This document shows, piece by piece, positions 1 through 10,745 of a stretch of DNA of 64,000 nt. Origin of the DNA: Zasmidium citrigriseum (Eukaryota; Ascomycota; Dothideomycetes; Mycosphaerellales; Mycosphaerellaceae); contig NHNW01000036.1 in NCBI GenBank assembly GCA_002786025.1, positions 310,001-374,000 of the forward strand, written 5' to 3'. A model generated the notes under the pieces. It saw only the letters and a list, made by a program, of their open reading frames with translations. It was not told where the DNA came from and did no database searches. Each line of letters begins with the position of its first letter. Within the stretch, counting starts at the first letter, position 1. Both the position numbers and the translations under genes were made by a program.

Positions 1-129
1 ATTCCTTCCGACTGTGTCGACACAGCCTCTTGGTGCGACCTTTTGGTGAGCAAGACGCGTTCTTTCGAACCCTTCCTACCCTTCTCGACATCATGTTGAT
101 GGCAGCCTGCCATTCCCATTCGAGGGACC

Positions 130-3003
130 ATGTGGCTCTTGAATGCCGAAACGAGACATCTGGAGCATTTTCCAGACGATGAAAGGATCTACGGAAGATA
201 TGCAATTCTCTCGCATACGTGGGAAGAAGACGAGGTCACCTTCGAAGATATCCAACAGGACTGTGTCGAAGAAAAGGCTGGCTACCACAAGATACATCTT
301 ACTTGCCTTCAAGCATTGAAAGACGACCTTCAATATGTGTGGGTGGACACATGTTGCATCGACAAGAAGAGCAGTGCGGAGCTCTCCGAGGCCATCAATT
401 CGATGTATCGCTGGTATTACAATGCCCATGTGTGCTATGCCTATCTGTCCGATGTCTCCTGTTCCGCTGCGGATGGCCTCAATGACTCGGCATATCTCCG
501 ATTTGAGCGGATCAGGAATCAAGTCACTCGGCCTCGTTGGTTCTCTCGTGGCTGGACCTTGCAGGAGTTGCTGAGTCCAAGGGCAATCGAATTCTACGAC
601 TCGAACTGGCTACCACTCGGCACACGGTATGAGGTGGTTCAGGCGCTATCAAGCATCACCAGAATCTCCCCCGAGTTCCTTGAGGACCGAGACAGTGTTG
701 GCGGGGCAAGCATCGCGCAGAAGATGTCTTGGGCTGCTGCTAGAGCTACCACACGGCCTGAGGACCAGGCCTACTCGCTCCTTGGCATCTTCAACGTGAA
801 CCTGCCACTTCTGTATGGTGAAGGACGAAAGGCAGCGTTCTTGAGACTACAGGAAGAGATTGTGCGTACTCAAGGAGACCATTCAATTCTGGTCTGGTAC
901 AGTCGGCATGGAGAGCTACTTGCGCCGTCGCCTGCTGCCTTCTGTGAATGCGATCGAATTGTGCGGCACGTCATGACAGAGGAGGACACATTCGAGCTCA
1001 CCAACAAGGGATTGCGAGTGTCTGTGCTTGCGCGCTCCGAAACGCCTTCGAGCTTCAACGAACTGCATGGTTGCAGAAGAATACCTGCTGAGCATCAAAA
1101 TGCCGACAGGATCCTCATTGCGCTGAGCTGTGGCTTCGATGATGTCTCCAACAAACGAATTGCCATTCACCTTCGAAGACGCCCTCGCATATCCAAGCTC
1201 CATCGCAGATTTCGGGAACCGCACGCTCGACAAGAAGAGGTATATGATCGCCTGCCTGAGATCACAACAGTCACAGAAAGAGAACTATTGGATTTCATGC
1301 CTATGGATGTCACAATCTCGAGAAACCCAGCCGAGCTGCTCAACGTCTCCAGCTCCAGAATCTCAATATCTCACGGCACGACTGCAAGAGTTGAGAGCAT
1401 TTTCCCTCATGACGAGCAGGCCGTGCTGCAAGAAGACCTGATCTTGCTGCCGCTGGCCACCAGAGAGGAGCGCACAGCGTTGGGATGTCTGCGCGTGTTG
1501 CTGCAGGGCGATGCCTCACCCGTTGCGCCCTCTGCTATGTTCCTGTACGTTGAGTTGAGCGAGCTTGATGGCCATCCACGCCTCTCTGTTGCAGTCAAGG
1601 ACGAGGGTCCGGATGAGCCATGTCTGATGGCCATCAACGCATCTTACTTTGGCATTGAGCAGGGCGAGAAGCTATCCCTGTATACCAACGACGTCTGGCG
1701 GTTGCACGTTGGAGCACGATGTGTGCTGCAAGGAGGCCAAACGATTTGGCACCTCGATCTCTCTGGATCATTTTTCGACTTCCCGCAACCAATAAACACC
1801 CTAGAGGAGCCTATGAGTCCGATGATCACAGCCTCAGCAGAACCAGCCCCGTCAGAAACAACGCTCTCGACACATGTTAACAACGAGAAACAAGACTATC
1901 CTCCTTCATCGCCATTGTTACCAGACTTGCTCGTCGACATTCTGCGTGCACTGATAGTCCTTCTCGCTCCGGATACGACGCGATCACTGCAGTCTCTCGT
2001 CTCCCTTATCACCATACTGATCCCCATTGCAAGACACGCAAGCCCCTGCATGATTAAGAGTCTGCGGGACTTGAATATCGTTCAGCTGCTCGCCACCTTG
2101 GTCAAACCATGGCTACGTAGGTTGCCGTTTGCAAGCTTGATACTACAGCCGCCACATGAACTGCCCCGACAGAATGAGATCTTTGAGCTTCCTGCGAGTT
2201 CCGATGTCTTCGAATTGCCTGGCGATGAAAGCTGGATTGCTGAAGCACCCACCGAAGCAACTGGGGGCGAGCTACCCGCCCAGGGCAAATGGGAACGAAT
2301 CAGAGTCGATACGTCTTCGAGAATTTTGTCCCCGGAATATTCACCTTCGTTGTATTCAGAAGATTCGTGCATCGTCCAGCCAGCGAAGACACCAGAAAAC
2401 GGGGTCACTCTGGTCGATGTTAGTGATACGGCCAATGCGAATGGCCCAACGTCCTTTTCTAGCGAAAGAGAGGGTGACTCTTCCGCCAAAGGACATGCTG
2501 CCTCGTTTCCATGGTCACCGATAAGTTATGATGTTTACTGCAACCCCTGGTATCCTCCCAGTACTGCCAGAGAGAATATCCACAGCAGCGAATCCGCGAG
2601 TGTAATCGACCCGACGCCGGACTTGACGCCTACCAGCGAGAGCGAGTCGAGTGAGGAGGAACCCACCCATGATCAAGACAACAGCAGAGATGACTGTCAG
2701 GTGAAGATTGACAGCACGCAGCAGACGCCAATCGAATTGTACTCGCCCAATGACAGTGACTTGCGGGAGCTCCTTTCGGCTGTGAGTGAGCAACTGCAGA
2801 CGACCAAGAATGCGTTCTTGCAGTATGAGCGGCGGCGACGAGCAGTGGTCGGTCTGTGGGAGAAGCATACAAGCTTACAGGCCGGCTCTCGAGGTTCAGA
2901 AAATCACCTTGTCCCAGGGCATACAACACCAATCGCGGACTCCTTGCCAACGAAAGAGAACTCGTACCATCATGATCTCTTCTCGGATTGGACGGTGTTC
3001 TGA
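130..3003 (+). CDS. HET-domain (heterokaryon incompatibility) protein, 957 aa
   Basis: Single uninterrupted reading frame of 957 codons. Residues about 24-115 are a classic HET domain: YAILSHTW near the start, then VWVDTCCIDK, SAELSEAINSMYRWY and CYAYLSD. The conserved downstream blocks follow: RGWTLQELLSPR, then EDQAYSLLGIFNVNLPLLYGEG, as in the HET-E-1-like class. HET domains mediate non-self recognition and cell death on incompatible hyphal fusion (family knowledge). There is no NACHT or WD40 part. The C-terminal half is low-complexity, rich in S, P and E, and may end in a short helical segment (LRELLSAVSEQLQTTKNAF). No intron is needed. Only 129 bp of upstream sequence lie in the window, so the promoter is incomplete. 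The class is secure; a role in incompatibility is inference, because such genes are numerous in these fungi. Confidence 0.92.
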   Translation: MWLLNAETRHLEHFPDDERIYGRYAILSHTWEEDEVTFEDIQQDCVEEKAGYHKIHLTCLQALKDDLQYVWVDTCCIDKKSSAELSEAINSMYRWYYNAHVCYAYLSDVSCSAADGLNDSAYLRFERIRNQVTRPRWFSRGWTLQELLSPRAIEFYDSNWLPLGTRYEVVQALSSITRISPEFLEDRDSVGGASIAQKMSWAAARATTRPEDQAYSLLGIFNVNLPLLYGEGRKAAFLRLQEEIVRTQGDHSILVWYSRHGELLAPSPAAFCECDRIVRHVMTEEDTFELTNKGLRVSVLARSETPSSFNELHGCRRIPAEHQNADRILIALSCGFDDVSNKRIAIHLRRRPRISKLHRRFREPHARQEEVYDRLPEITTVTERELLDFMPMDVTISRNPAELLNVSSSRISISHGTTARVESIFPHDEQAVLQEDLILLPLATREERTALGCLRVLLQGDASPVAPSAMFLYVELSELDGHPRLSVAVKDEGPDEPCLMAINASYFGIEQGEKLSLYTNDVWRLHVGARCVLQGGQTIWHLDLSGSFFDFPQPINTLEEPMSPMITASAEPAPSETTLSTHVNNEKQDYPPSSPLLPDLLVDILRALIVLLAPDTTRSLQSLVSLITILIPIARHASPCMIKSLRDLNIVQLLATLVKPWLRRLPFASLILQPPHELPRQNEIFELPASSDVFELPGDESWIAEAPTEATGGELPAQGKWERIRVDTSSRILSPEYSPSLYSEDSCIVQPAKTPENGVTLVDVSDTANANGPTSFSSEREGDSSAKGHAASFPWSPISYDVYCNPWYPPSTARENIHSSESASVIDPTPDLTPTSESESSEEEPTHDQDNSRDDCQVKIDSTQQTPIELYSPNDSDLRELLSAVSEQLQTTKNAFLQYERRRRAVVGLWEKHTSLQAGSRGSENHLVPGHTTPIADSLPTKENSYHHDLFSDWTVF

Positions 3004-3671
3004 AAGCCGATAACCTGCGCTCTCATGGACCCGGAAGACAGCATCGCCCGTTCTCTTTGTCCGGCGAGACACAACGATTCTTTCTCTTTCAAGCAAGACC
3101 TATGCCCCCAATAGGCGGGAAGAGACATACAGCGCATCTCCAAATAATCAAAATGCTAAGAAGTCTACACGCTTTCTTTTCTTTTCTTTCCTCTGCTTGC
3201 CTCTGCTTACCTCTCTCTCCATCTTCCTTGGCTACGCAAAATCCTCGAACCACTGTCCCTCTGCCTATTCAAGATGCTTACCCGCACTTCAGGGAAAGGG
3301 ACGAGAGGTCAGCAATTAACTTACCGACCGTGGATTCGGATTTCGAGGGACAGAGGCCTTGTCACCTGAACGCCCTTCCTTTGTCGTCTGACGCTCGCTG
3401 GAGATTCACGAATCTGTACGGCATTAACTGGCCACGGCACGTCACGATCGCGACTGGTCTCTATAGCGACGATCCATTCACTTATACACTCTACGACGCG
3501 CGACGCGAACGGTGAATCTTGGAAATATATAAAGCTGGCTCGGTCACCTTCTTTTCGAGGATCATAAACATCGACCGAACTACTGCTATCAATACACCTT
3601 CAGCGTTACTCAACCCAATTCGAACCAATCGCACCCAGAGACTCTATCAACAACTCCCCACATCTACAACC
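3004..3671. other. Intergenic: pyrimidine-rich tract and exonuclease promoter
   Basis: No supported gene. A reading frame open from about 2988 to 3515 has no family features and overlaps the end of the HET gene. There is a long C/T-rich tract at about 3173-3226, typical of fungal core promoters, and a TATA-like box further downstream. Confidence 0.5.
3526..3533 (+). promoter_or_regulatory. TATA-like box of the exonuclease gene
   Basis: TATATAAA lies 139 bp before the chosen ATG at 3672. The reading frame is also open upstream from 3519, but that would put the TATA box inside the coding region. This supports the internal start. Confidence 0.45.
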
Positions 3672-4754
3672 ATGACGGTTACCACGATGACCCGCGACGA
3701 GTATGAGAATCGCTCTCAAGCGCAGCCATCTCGTCAACCCTGGAGACGCCGAACCAAGCGCGCTGAGATCGTCAACATCGAGCCGGGCAAGGCTGTGGCG
3801 GTAGACTGCGAGGGTGTTGAGCTCCTCGAGAAGGATGGCAAGAAGTTGACCGGCGATGAGAAGAAGGGTCTTGGCCGCGTCTCTATTGTCTACGAGGACG
3901 GTGGCAAGGTGCTCTTCGACAAGTTCGTCTACTATCCGGACAATTACAAGTGGACATTACCACCCAAGTCTCTCGGTCTCGGCGTCAAATATGGTGATTT
4001 GAAGCCAGAGAACGGCGCAGAGCCGATTGACAAGGTTTTGCAGGAGGTTAAGGCCATCTTCGATGCCAGCGGGCTCATCATCACCCATGGATACTCAAAC
4101 GAGAAGAAGTACTTGAAGGGAACCGGTGCGGACAAGGGAATAGATCTGGACATGTACGAATCCCGTGATACCCAGAAAGCAGCGGCATACATGAAATACG
4201 CAAAGGACATTACCAAAGGCCCGAAGCTCGCTGATCTGGCTGAGTTCGTCCTCGGTCGCACGATCCAAGAGAAGTCTCACAGCTCCGTGGAGGATGCTCG
4301 CGCCACAATGGATCTCTACATCCCGGAGCGCGAGGCCATGGATCGTGCGGCTATGCAAAGCAAGGCAAACTCGTTCCCCGCCGACTGGGATGAGTTCGAC
4401 CTTCTGAACGCCCTCGCCGCCGGCTCGGTCACGGCCACTTCTTTTGGCGATCAGACGTCGAGCCCTACGTCGTCCAGTGGTGTCGCTTCTGGTTCCAGCT
4501 CTCCTGGCAAGTCTGCTTCCACCATTCCCACTTCAGTGGACAGCAACCAAGGCAATGAATCGGGTGCGGATAGCCCAGCCGGTGACGCTTTCTCGGGGAT
4601 GTCGCCTCTTCCACCAACCATGATGTGGACGATCGACAACATTGGCGGCCGTCCCACTCTCTGCAACAAGTATCGCGTCGCTATGCCAGACATCTCGCGC
4701 GGCCGTGGCTGTGGCGGTCGATACTTCGACAGGTACTCCTCACGCTGGATCTGA
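3672..4754 (+). CDS. DEDDh-type 3'-5' exonuclease (REX4/ISG20-like), 360 aa
   Basis: Start chosen at 3672 (MTVTTMTRDEY) because the longer frame runs back through a TATA-like box. The RNase H-fold exonuclease core spans residues about 40-225. Motif I is AVDCEG (D45, E47) and motif III is HSSVEDARATMDLY with the H-x4-D pair of DEDDh enzymes. In motif II, where the family has an Asp in a context like H-x-N-D-L, this protein reads HGYSNEKKYL, so the usual Asp position is a Glu. The family trims 3' ends of structured RNA such as rRNA precursors (family knowledge). The C-terminal 135 residues are Ser/Pro/Gly-rich and probably disordered, ending in an RGRGCGGR stretch. No intron is needed. Activity is uncertain because of the motif II change. 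Confidence 0.8.
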   Translation: MTVTTMTRDEYENRSQAQPSRQPWRRRTKRAEIVNIEPGKAVAVDCEGVELLEKDGKKLTGDEKKGLGRVSIVYEDGGKVLFDKFVYYPDNYKWTLPPKSLGLGVKYGDLKPENGAEPIDKVLQEVKAIFDASGLIITHGYSNEKKYLKGTGADKGIDLDMYESRDTQKAAAYMKYAKDITKGPKLADLAEFVLGRTIQEKSHSSVEDARATMDLYIPEREAMDRAAMQSKANSFPADWDEFDLLNALAAGSVTATSFGDQTSSPTSSSGVASGSSSPGKSASTIPTSVDSNQGNESGADSPAGDAFSGMSPLPPTMMWTIDNIGGRPTLCNKYRVAMPDISRGRGCGGRYFDRYSSRWI

Positions 4755-5222
4755 TACGCTTTCGCTCATCCAAACAAACACAACGCATCCTGCTCCAACA
4801 GATTCGACTTCAACACTACACGACATGCCTCGACAAATTGAACGAATGACACACACGACGCTATTATGGGATCACGAGATAGACGACAGGGCGCAATGGG
4901 TTGAATTTTCTTTACTACTGGGTCTGAGTCTGTGCTAGCGATGCACAAAAGGCTGGCTTTCATGGCGTTTTTGATTTTGATACTTGAATAGAATGAAAAA
5001 GGGTTGATACCCTTCCCGTTGTAACGAGTTCTTCCTCCTTCCCTTCTTGATAGATGTGTCGAAGGGTCACAGTTGCCTCCTTACGTTGTTGCTGACGGCA
5101 GGCAAGACTCACCAATATTGCCAACTCGCAACTCCTTACTCTCGTCTCACTCTTCCTCCATCTTACTCCTTTACACTTACATATGAGTCTCGTTACGTGG
5201 ACACAACCTGGCCTCGGCGACA

Positions 5223-6609
5223 ATGCTCCCTCTCCCCAACACCCGTCCTCCTCCAGTCGCCAGCGACAGCGCAACCTCTATTCCAAAATCATCTCCCCTC
5301 CCAACTTCGCCCAAGCCCTCCGCCCTCGATCCTGAGTACCTTCGTCAACAGGCCCGCTGGATCCGCGACGTGCTCGATCCGCAAGTCGCCCAAGAAGGTC
5401 CCGATGCCTTACACTCCGATGAAACCCTCACCCTCGACGAACTTCTCCGCCACATCCTCGAAGACCCACACGTCACGCTCGAAGACATCCGTTACAGTCG
5501 CATGCACCTCGCCATCATCGAGATCGCTGGCCAGGCGACTCGCTGGCCGAAGAAACTGATCGACAAGTGCGATGCTATCCAGGAAATCTGGGAAGTTAAG
5601 TATGGGCCTTTGAAGAAATTGGGGACGCCGTTGTATGAGCCTCGAGGGAGGTTGCACGGGATGTGTGAGCCAGGGGATCTGAGTAAGGAGAAGTTGCTGG
5701 TGAAGTGGTTGAAGTCTCCTGGGTCGAAGCTGAGTCCGGCTGTGTCGAGACGATGTGGAGATTTGGGATTTACGCCTGGAGAGTGAGTGTCTTGCCTGTC
5801 GTCTGGGAGTCTCTGATCACTAATGAAGATGCTAGCTGGTGGATCAGCCCCTTGTTTGCTCACCGAGCAGGCATCATTGACAGCGCCAAGTCAGACGGAT
5901 GCATCGTTTCAGACCAGTTGGGCGCCTACGCAGTCATCATGGCCAACAACGACGAGATCTTTGGCCCTGACCCCGAATCTTTCCAATATCGGGCACCAGA
6001 CCGTGATCCAGGACGGTATCGCTTGACGGCAGGTACTCCTGAGTCTCGCCATCCGATACGAATCTTGAGGAGCCATTCTCTGCACAGCTTTTGGAAGCCA
6101 AAGGCTGGCTTGAGATACGATGGACTGTGCGTATGCTTGAGAAACCTGCAAAGCATACTCTATCAGTAATCATGTCTTCTTGAATCTGAGCTGAACATCG
6201 CAGACATAAAGTCATGGGCTGGACGATCAAGAGCGAACCCAAGACCGGCGATATTGTCTACCTGATCAACTTCAAAAGACTGCCCAACGAAGTCAGCATG
6301 GACTTCGTTCTCAGCCGTCCATACACAGACGAAGTCGAAGACTACACCGAGTACAAGCGAATCCGCCAAGTTCATCGCGAGAAACAGCAGAAGAAGGACA
6401 CGAAGCCAGGATTGCAGTTCTCGGCGGACGGATCTCTCGACATCTATCAAGACGAGACGGCGCAGAGTCCATTTCAAGAACAATTTACAGACCGCCTTCC
6501 AGACGACTTCACGCCAGTGCACAGAAGAATCTCGGAGCTATCGCCCAATAGCAGGAACCGGGGCGGAAGGAGATCTCTCGGAGAGCGGAACGATGTCCAG
6601 AATCGTTGA
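5223..6609 (+). CDS. SRA-YDG domain protein, 3 exons, 418 aa
   Basis: Exons 5223-5782, 5836-6126 and 6204-6609 (introns GTGAGT..TAG and GTGCGT..CAG) join in frame to 418 codons. Only after splicing do the halves of the SRA (SET- and RING-associated) domain meet: FAHRAGIID at about 194-202, PIRILRSHS, then RYDGLHKVMGWTIK (YDG at 281-283, split by intron 2) and IVYLINFKRLP. SRA domains bind hemimethylated or modified cytosine in UHRF1, SUVH and bacterial McrBC/PvuRts1I-like enzymes (family knowledge). No SET, RING or nuclease domain is visible. The N-terminal 185 residues are helical and unrecognised. The C-terminal 115 residues are charged (HREKQQKKDTKPG). It may read methylated or RIP-linked DNA, but that is inference. 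Confidence 0.8.
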
Positions 6610-7330
6610 TTATGGGATCAATATGGGGCCATACTTGTGCATAGATAGAGATGGGTATGCATGAAGGCTCGTATATTCGTGCTGCTGTGCCTCGTCGGGA
6701 ACCGGATGGCTGGGATCGTGTCGTTGCCGAGAAGGAGCAGTAGGCGTTCGAATGCCTGTTCGCCGACTGGAAGACGGCCCGATAGACGACGTCTTGTCTC
6801 TTTCTTCATGAACATATGCATGTGTTCTTGAAAGTCATCAAAGTCATCAAGACCGCGGCAAAAGTCATATCCCGAGCGGCTACTGGTCTCGGCTTACCGA
6901 ATCAAGGTTTACTCTCAGAGAGCACGCCCCCAAAGACGGTCCGTTTGCTGCGTTGGGGCGGAGGGGCCGAAAGAAACACCAAGCCAAATCACACTCTTCT
7001 TCACGACCTCACCTGCATGTGAACGACTGCGATTTTCACGCGGATCCACTTGGACTGGCCTCCCACGTCGCTCCATTTCTTCTCCAGGTGGAGCGGCAGT
7101 GGGGTGGGTTTTCTTTTCGCCATGGGGGAGCCGGGGTCGTCGTCGACTGCCTCGACACGATGGCAGTGGCACCATGGGGCGCGATAGTAAGTGTTACATG
7201 ATCATTTCCAGACGCCGTGTGACTTTTTCGCTTTTTGGGTGTTTGTATAAGACCTGATCGTCTTCTTCTATCCCGCGTGTCTGTCTGTTTCTATCTTCCT
7301 GCTCTTGAAACCTTTTCTTTCTCGCCCAAG
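6610..7330. other. Intergenic, MFS transporter promoter side
   Basis: No gene supported. The last 100 bases before the MFS start are rich in pyrimidine (TTCTTCTATCCC, TTTTCTTTCTCGCCC), typical of a fungal 5' leader. Confidence 0.4.
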
Positions 7331-9002
7331 ATGAGCGCTCACCGCCCTCCCAGCGAGCGTATCTCGACCGATGAGCCTGCGGCCATCGATAAGCAGGCCA
7401 TTGAGTTCCTCGATGAAGTTGAAGGCGGACAGGATGTCGTCAAGCCCAGCAAGACGTTGGAGGCGCCGCCGCTTATCAGGGACATGAGCCATGCGGACAG
7501 AGTGCGATTGGAGAAGGCGCTGACCAGGAAGATTGACTTTCGACTGTTGCCGCCGGTGATTATCATGTATATCATGAATTATCTGGACCGGGTATGTATC
7601 GAACGATGGGATTGGAAGAGGATAGAGCTGATGATGAGGGATAGAACAACATCGCCACCGCCCGACTCGCCGGCCATCCGGGTCTGGAAGAGGACCTCAA
7701 TATGACGGATTCACAATACGAGACTTGCGTTTCGATTCTGTTCGTTGGATATATCTTGATGCAAATCCCGTCGAATTTGTTCCTTAACAAGGTTGGAAAG
7801 CCTGCTCTGTACTTGCCTGGTGTGATGGTTGTTTGGGGATTGATCTCGCTCGCCACCGCTCTGGCGAAGAATTTCGGAGGTCTGCTGGCTATTCGGTTCT
7901 TCCTGGGTTTCGTTGAGGCGGCGTACTTTCCTGGATGTCTCTTCTACTTGTCTTGCTGGTATACCCGGAAGGAACTGGCATTCAGGTCTGCGGTGCTCTA
8001 CTCTGGATCTTTGATCTCCGGTGCTTTTGCTGGTCTGATCGCTGCCGGTATCACGAATGGGATGGACGGCAAAGCCGGACTGCCTGCCTGGAAGTGGCTC
8101 TTCATCATCGAAGGTGCAATCACGGTCGTCATCGCCGCCATCTGCTTCTTCATCCTGCCCAACTTCCCCAGAACAACCAAATGGTTAACCGAAGAAGAAC
8201 GACAACTCGCCGTCTGGCGTCTCCAGGAAGACATCGGTGTCGACGACTGGACCAGCAGCGAAGAGCAATCCTTCTGGGACGGCATGTTCCTCGCCTTCAA
8301 AGACTTCAAAGTCTGGATCCTCATGATCATGCTCTTGGGTATCGTGTCGGCTGCCTCTGTTACGAACTTCTTCCCTTCGGTGGTGCAGACTTTGGGGTAC
8401 AGCAATATGATCTCGCTGCTGTTGACGGCGCCGCCGTATGTGCTGGCCGTGTTCACGGCGTTTGGGAATGCTATTCATGCGGACAGGACGGGGGAGAGGT
8501 TTTTGCATATTAGCATTCCGCTTGTGATTGGGATGGCGTCGTTCATTTTGGCTGCGGCGACTACGTCTACGGCGCCGAGATATGTTGCGATGATGCTGAT
8601 GGTGAGTCAATCCAAACCAACACCATTGACCTCCCTCAACTGACATGACAACAGGTCCCAAGCATCTACGCCGGCTACGTAATCGTCCTCGCCTGGATCT
8701 CCAACACCATTCCCCGCCCCCCAGCCAAACGCGCCGCAGCGCTCGCGGCCATCAACGCCGTCTCCAACGCCTCCTCCATCTACGCCTCGTACATGTACGG
8801 CGGCAGCCCACGCTACATCGTCGCCTTCTCCGTCAACTGCGCAACACTCTTCCTAGCCATCGCCATGGCCGCAGTCCTGAGAATCATGCTCGTCCGCCTG
8901 AACAAGAAACTCGATCGCGGCGAGACGATCGATGGAGGTATCTCCGGGGCTTCCGTGGGCGAAGGCGAGGCTATGCGGAAGGGGTTCCGGTTCTTGGTTT
9001 AG
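7331..9002 (+). CDS. MFS transporter, anion:cation symporter (allantoate/nicotinate permease) type, 521 aa
   Basis: Three exons: 7331-7591, 7645-8601 and 8655-9002, giving 521 aa. The first junction restores the family hallmark MNYLDRNNIATARLAG just after TM1. Further marks are SILFVGYILMQIPSN, RFFLGFVEAAYFPG, YTRKELAFRSAVLYSGS and, near the end, YGGSPRYIVAFSVNCATLF. This is the ACS (DAL5/TNA1-like) layout with about 12 membrane segments and a soluble N-terminal tail. Substrates of this family are small organic anions and vitamins such as allantoate, nicotinate, biotin or pantothenate; the sequence alone does not say which. No neighbour suggests a pathway. Intron 2 begins exactly after the ATG codon at 8599-8601. 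Confidence 0.9.
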
Positions 9003-10745
9003 AAGGCAAGGCACCGCGCGAGGCTGATACGATGTGATGACGATTTAGATGGATAGATCATGATGCTCTCGTACGTATGAGTACGGAATTAGAACTGGAT
9101 GCCATAAGCGGTTTCAAGATTTGGAGTTCGTTCCGCTGGATCTCGTGAGTGCGGTGCTGACCGATGGGAAAGGTACCCGTGGGTTGTAGTTGAAACAATT
9201 GCGGATGCCGTGCTGACGGTCTCAATGATCGGCAGGTACCTGGAAGACTAGGCGACTTGGCTGGCCGTAATGAGGCGCCCATCGACGGAGATGGGCAATG
9301 CTGTTGATTCAGAGCGTTGTCGTGAACTATGAAGGACGTCGATCAAGAGCGTGGTGGTCGTATTCTTCGAAGTTTCTGGATGTTCTGTCGTGTTGAATAC
9401 GAGTCTCGAGAGATGAGAGATACGTTCTACTAAGCAATGCGAATCGAGTGAACCTGGGACCGAGTCTCCTGGTGTTCGCACGGCTTCATAGGGAAGAACG
9501 CTCCATCTCCGATCAGATCAGGCAGTAGGTGCTTGACGTGTTTGAGGGCCAAGCCGTTCATCAAGAAAGCTCGTTCATCGTGAGGCGCTCGGTCTGCATC
9601 ACAGATGCCAGGCCGGTTCGAGAGAGCCGTCAGATCAAAGATGATCGCAGCAGTAGACGATCCGAACCATCGAATTCCTCGCACATCTCAGCCTTCGAGT
9701 ACGTCTTTCCAAGGTACCATCGTCTTCACCGCCGTAAAGCTCCGTCTTCGTTCCCACCGAAAACCCGAATGTAGGGATGTATTGCCCAAAGGATCGCATT
9801 CACGTGCTGAGGAGCGTCCCAGGAGGTTGAAGAGAATGGATAGCCTAACGTGAGAAGCATTGGCAACGGTCTGCGACAAGACATGCCTAGGTGACGCCGA
9901 GCAGATCATGTTTGAGGTGTTCTTGACAGTCTAGCGGAGACGACCATCCGGTCAGACGGTCTAGGTTCTGTTACTCGATGGAAGCGTCTGAAACGTCGAT
10001 TTGGCTGGGGACCGTGCACCTGTGTGCGATCTGCACGTGGTATGTAGCCTGGCAGAGAACGAGTATTACGTCTGACGTCGGCGAAGACGAAAGTACTTAT
10101 GCTGCCTGAGAGGAAAACTTTAGGTAAGCCTCAGCGCTATGGGTATGTCGCGAGTAGGATTAGGTTAGCTGCGGATTGAACTCGTTCGGTATCCTGAATG
10201 GTTCGAATGACCTGGTGTTTCTAAAGTTAGTGCCTATAAGTTCCCTGCTTCTGCACTTTTGAGTTCGAGTTTATGCGAACTTCAGACAGTTCTCATCTCC
10301 GTGCAGTCGCGTGGCAGAGCTTGGACGATGTTTGCGCATGGATAGCAGTGCCGAGAAGCGGTAATGCGTGCTCTTATGCCATGTTTCTTCGGCAAAGTTA
10401 ACTCTATGTTGGCGATGGTACCTGGAGTTTGTTCCCCGTGTAGAGTCGGCGTTGAAGGTCTACGCGAGGAGAAACCATGTGGAATTTGCTCAGCAAAGAG
10501 CTCCCAAGACGGCCATGCTGTCACTCCAGCCAAATGAAGGAGTGCGAGAGTCGAATGACCTGGCCGTGTATCCGATGGCTCCGCGAGCTGAAGTCGTCTT
10601 CGAAAAGGTATAAAGAAGGCCATTGTCGCCGTCTTCTGTCCACTTCTCATCCAGCAACGACTCGACAGTCCACAGGAACACTCGATAAATCAGCTTCACC
10701 GGAAACAACTCTTTCGCTTACCAAAGCTTCTTCAACTTCGCCAAA
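9003..10745. other. 1.7-kb gene-free stretch
   Basis: Several 70-120-codon frames occur on both strands but none shows a domain, signal peptide or plausible splice partner. The base composition is like the surrounding unique DNA and RIP is absent. The last 140 bp form the promoter of the small secreted protein. Confidence 0.4.
10609..10615 (+). promoter_or_regulatory. TATA box of the Cys-rich secreted protein gene
   Basis: TATAAAG sits 137 bp before the ATG at 10746. The leader in between is rich in CAAC and TTC repeats, as in many fungal 5' UTRs. Confidence 0.5.

Noticed and set aside
2988..3515. 175-codon plus-strand frame after the HET gene
   Set aside because: Overlaps the HET stop, has a low-complexity C/T-rich translation and no domain; better explained as promoter and leader sequence.
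9430..9909. Overlapping 70-85-codon frames on both strands
   Set aside because: They shadow one another, show no domain or codon pattern and lack splice partners.
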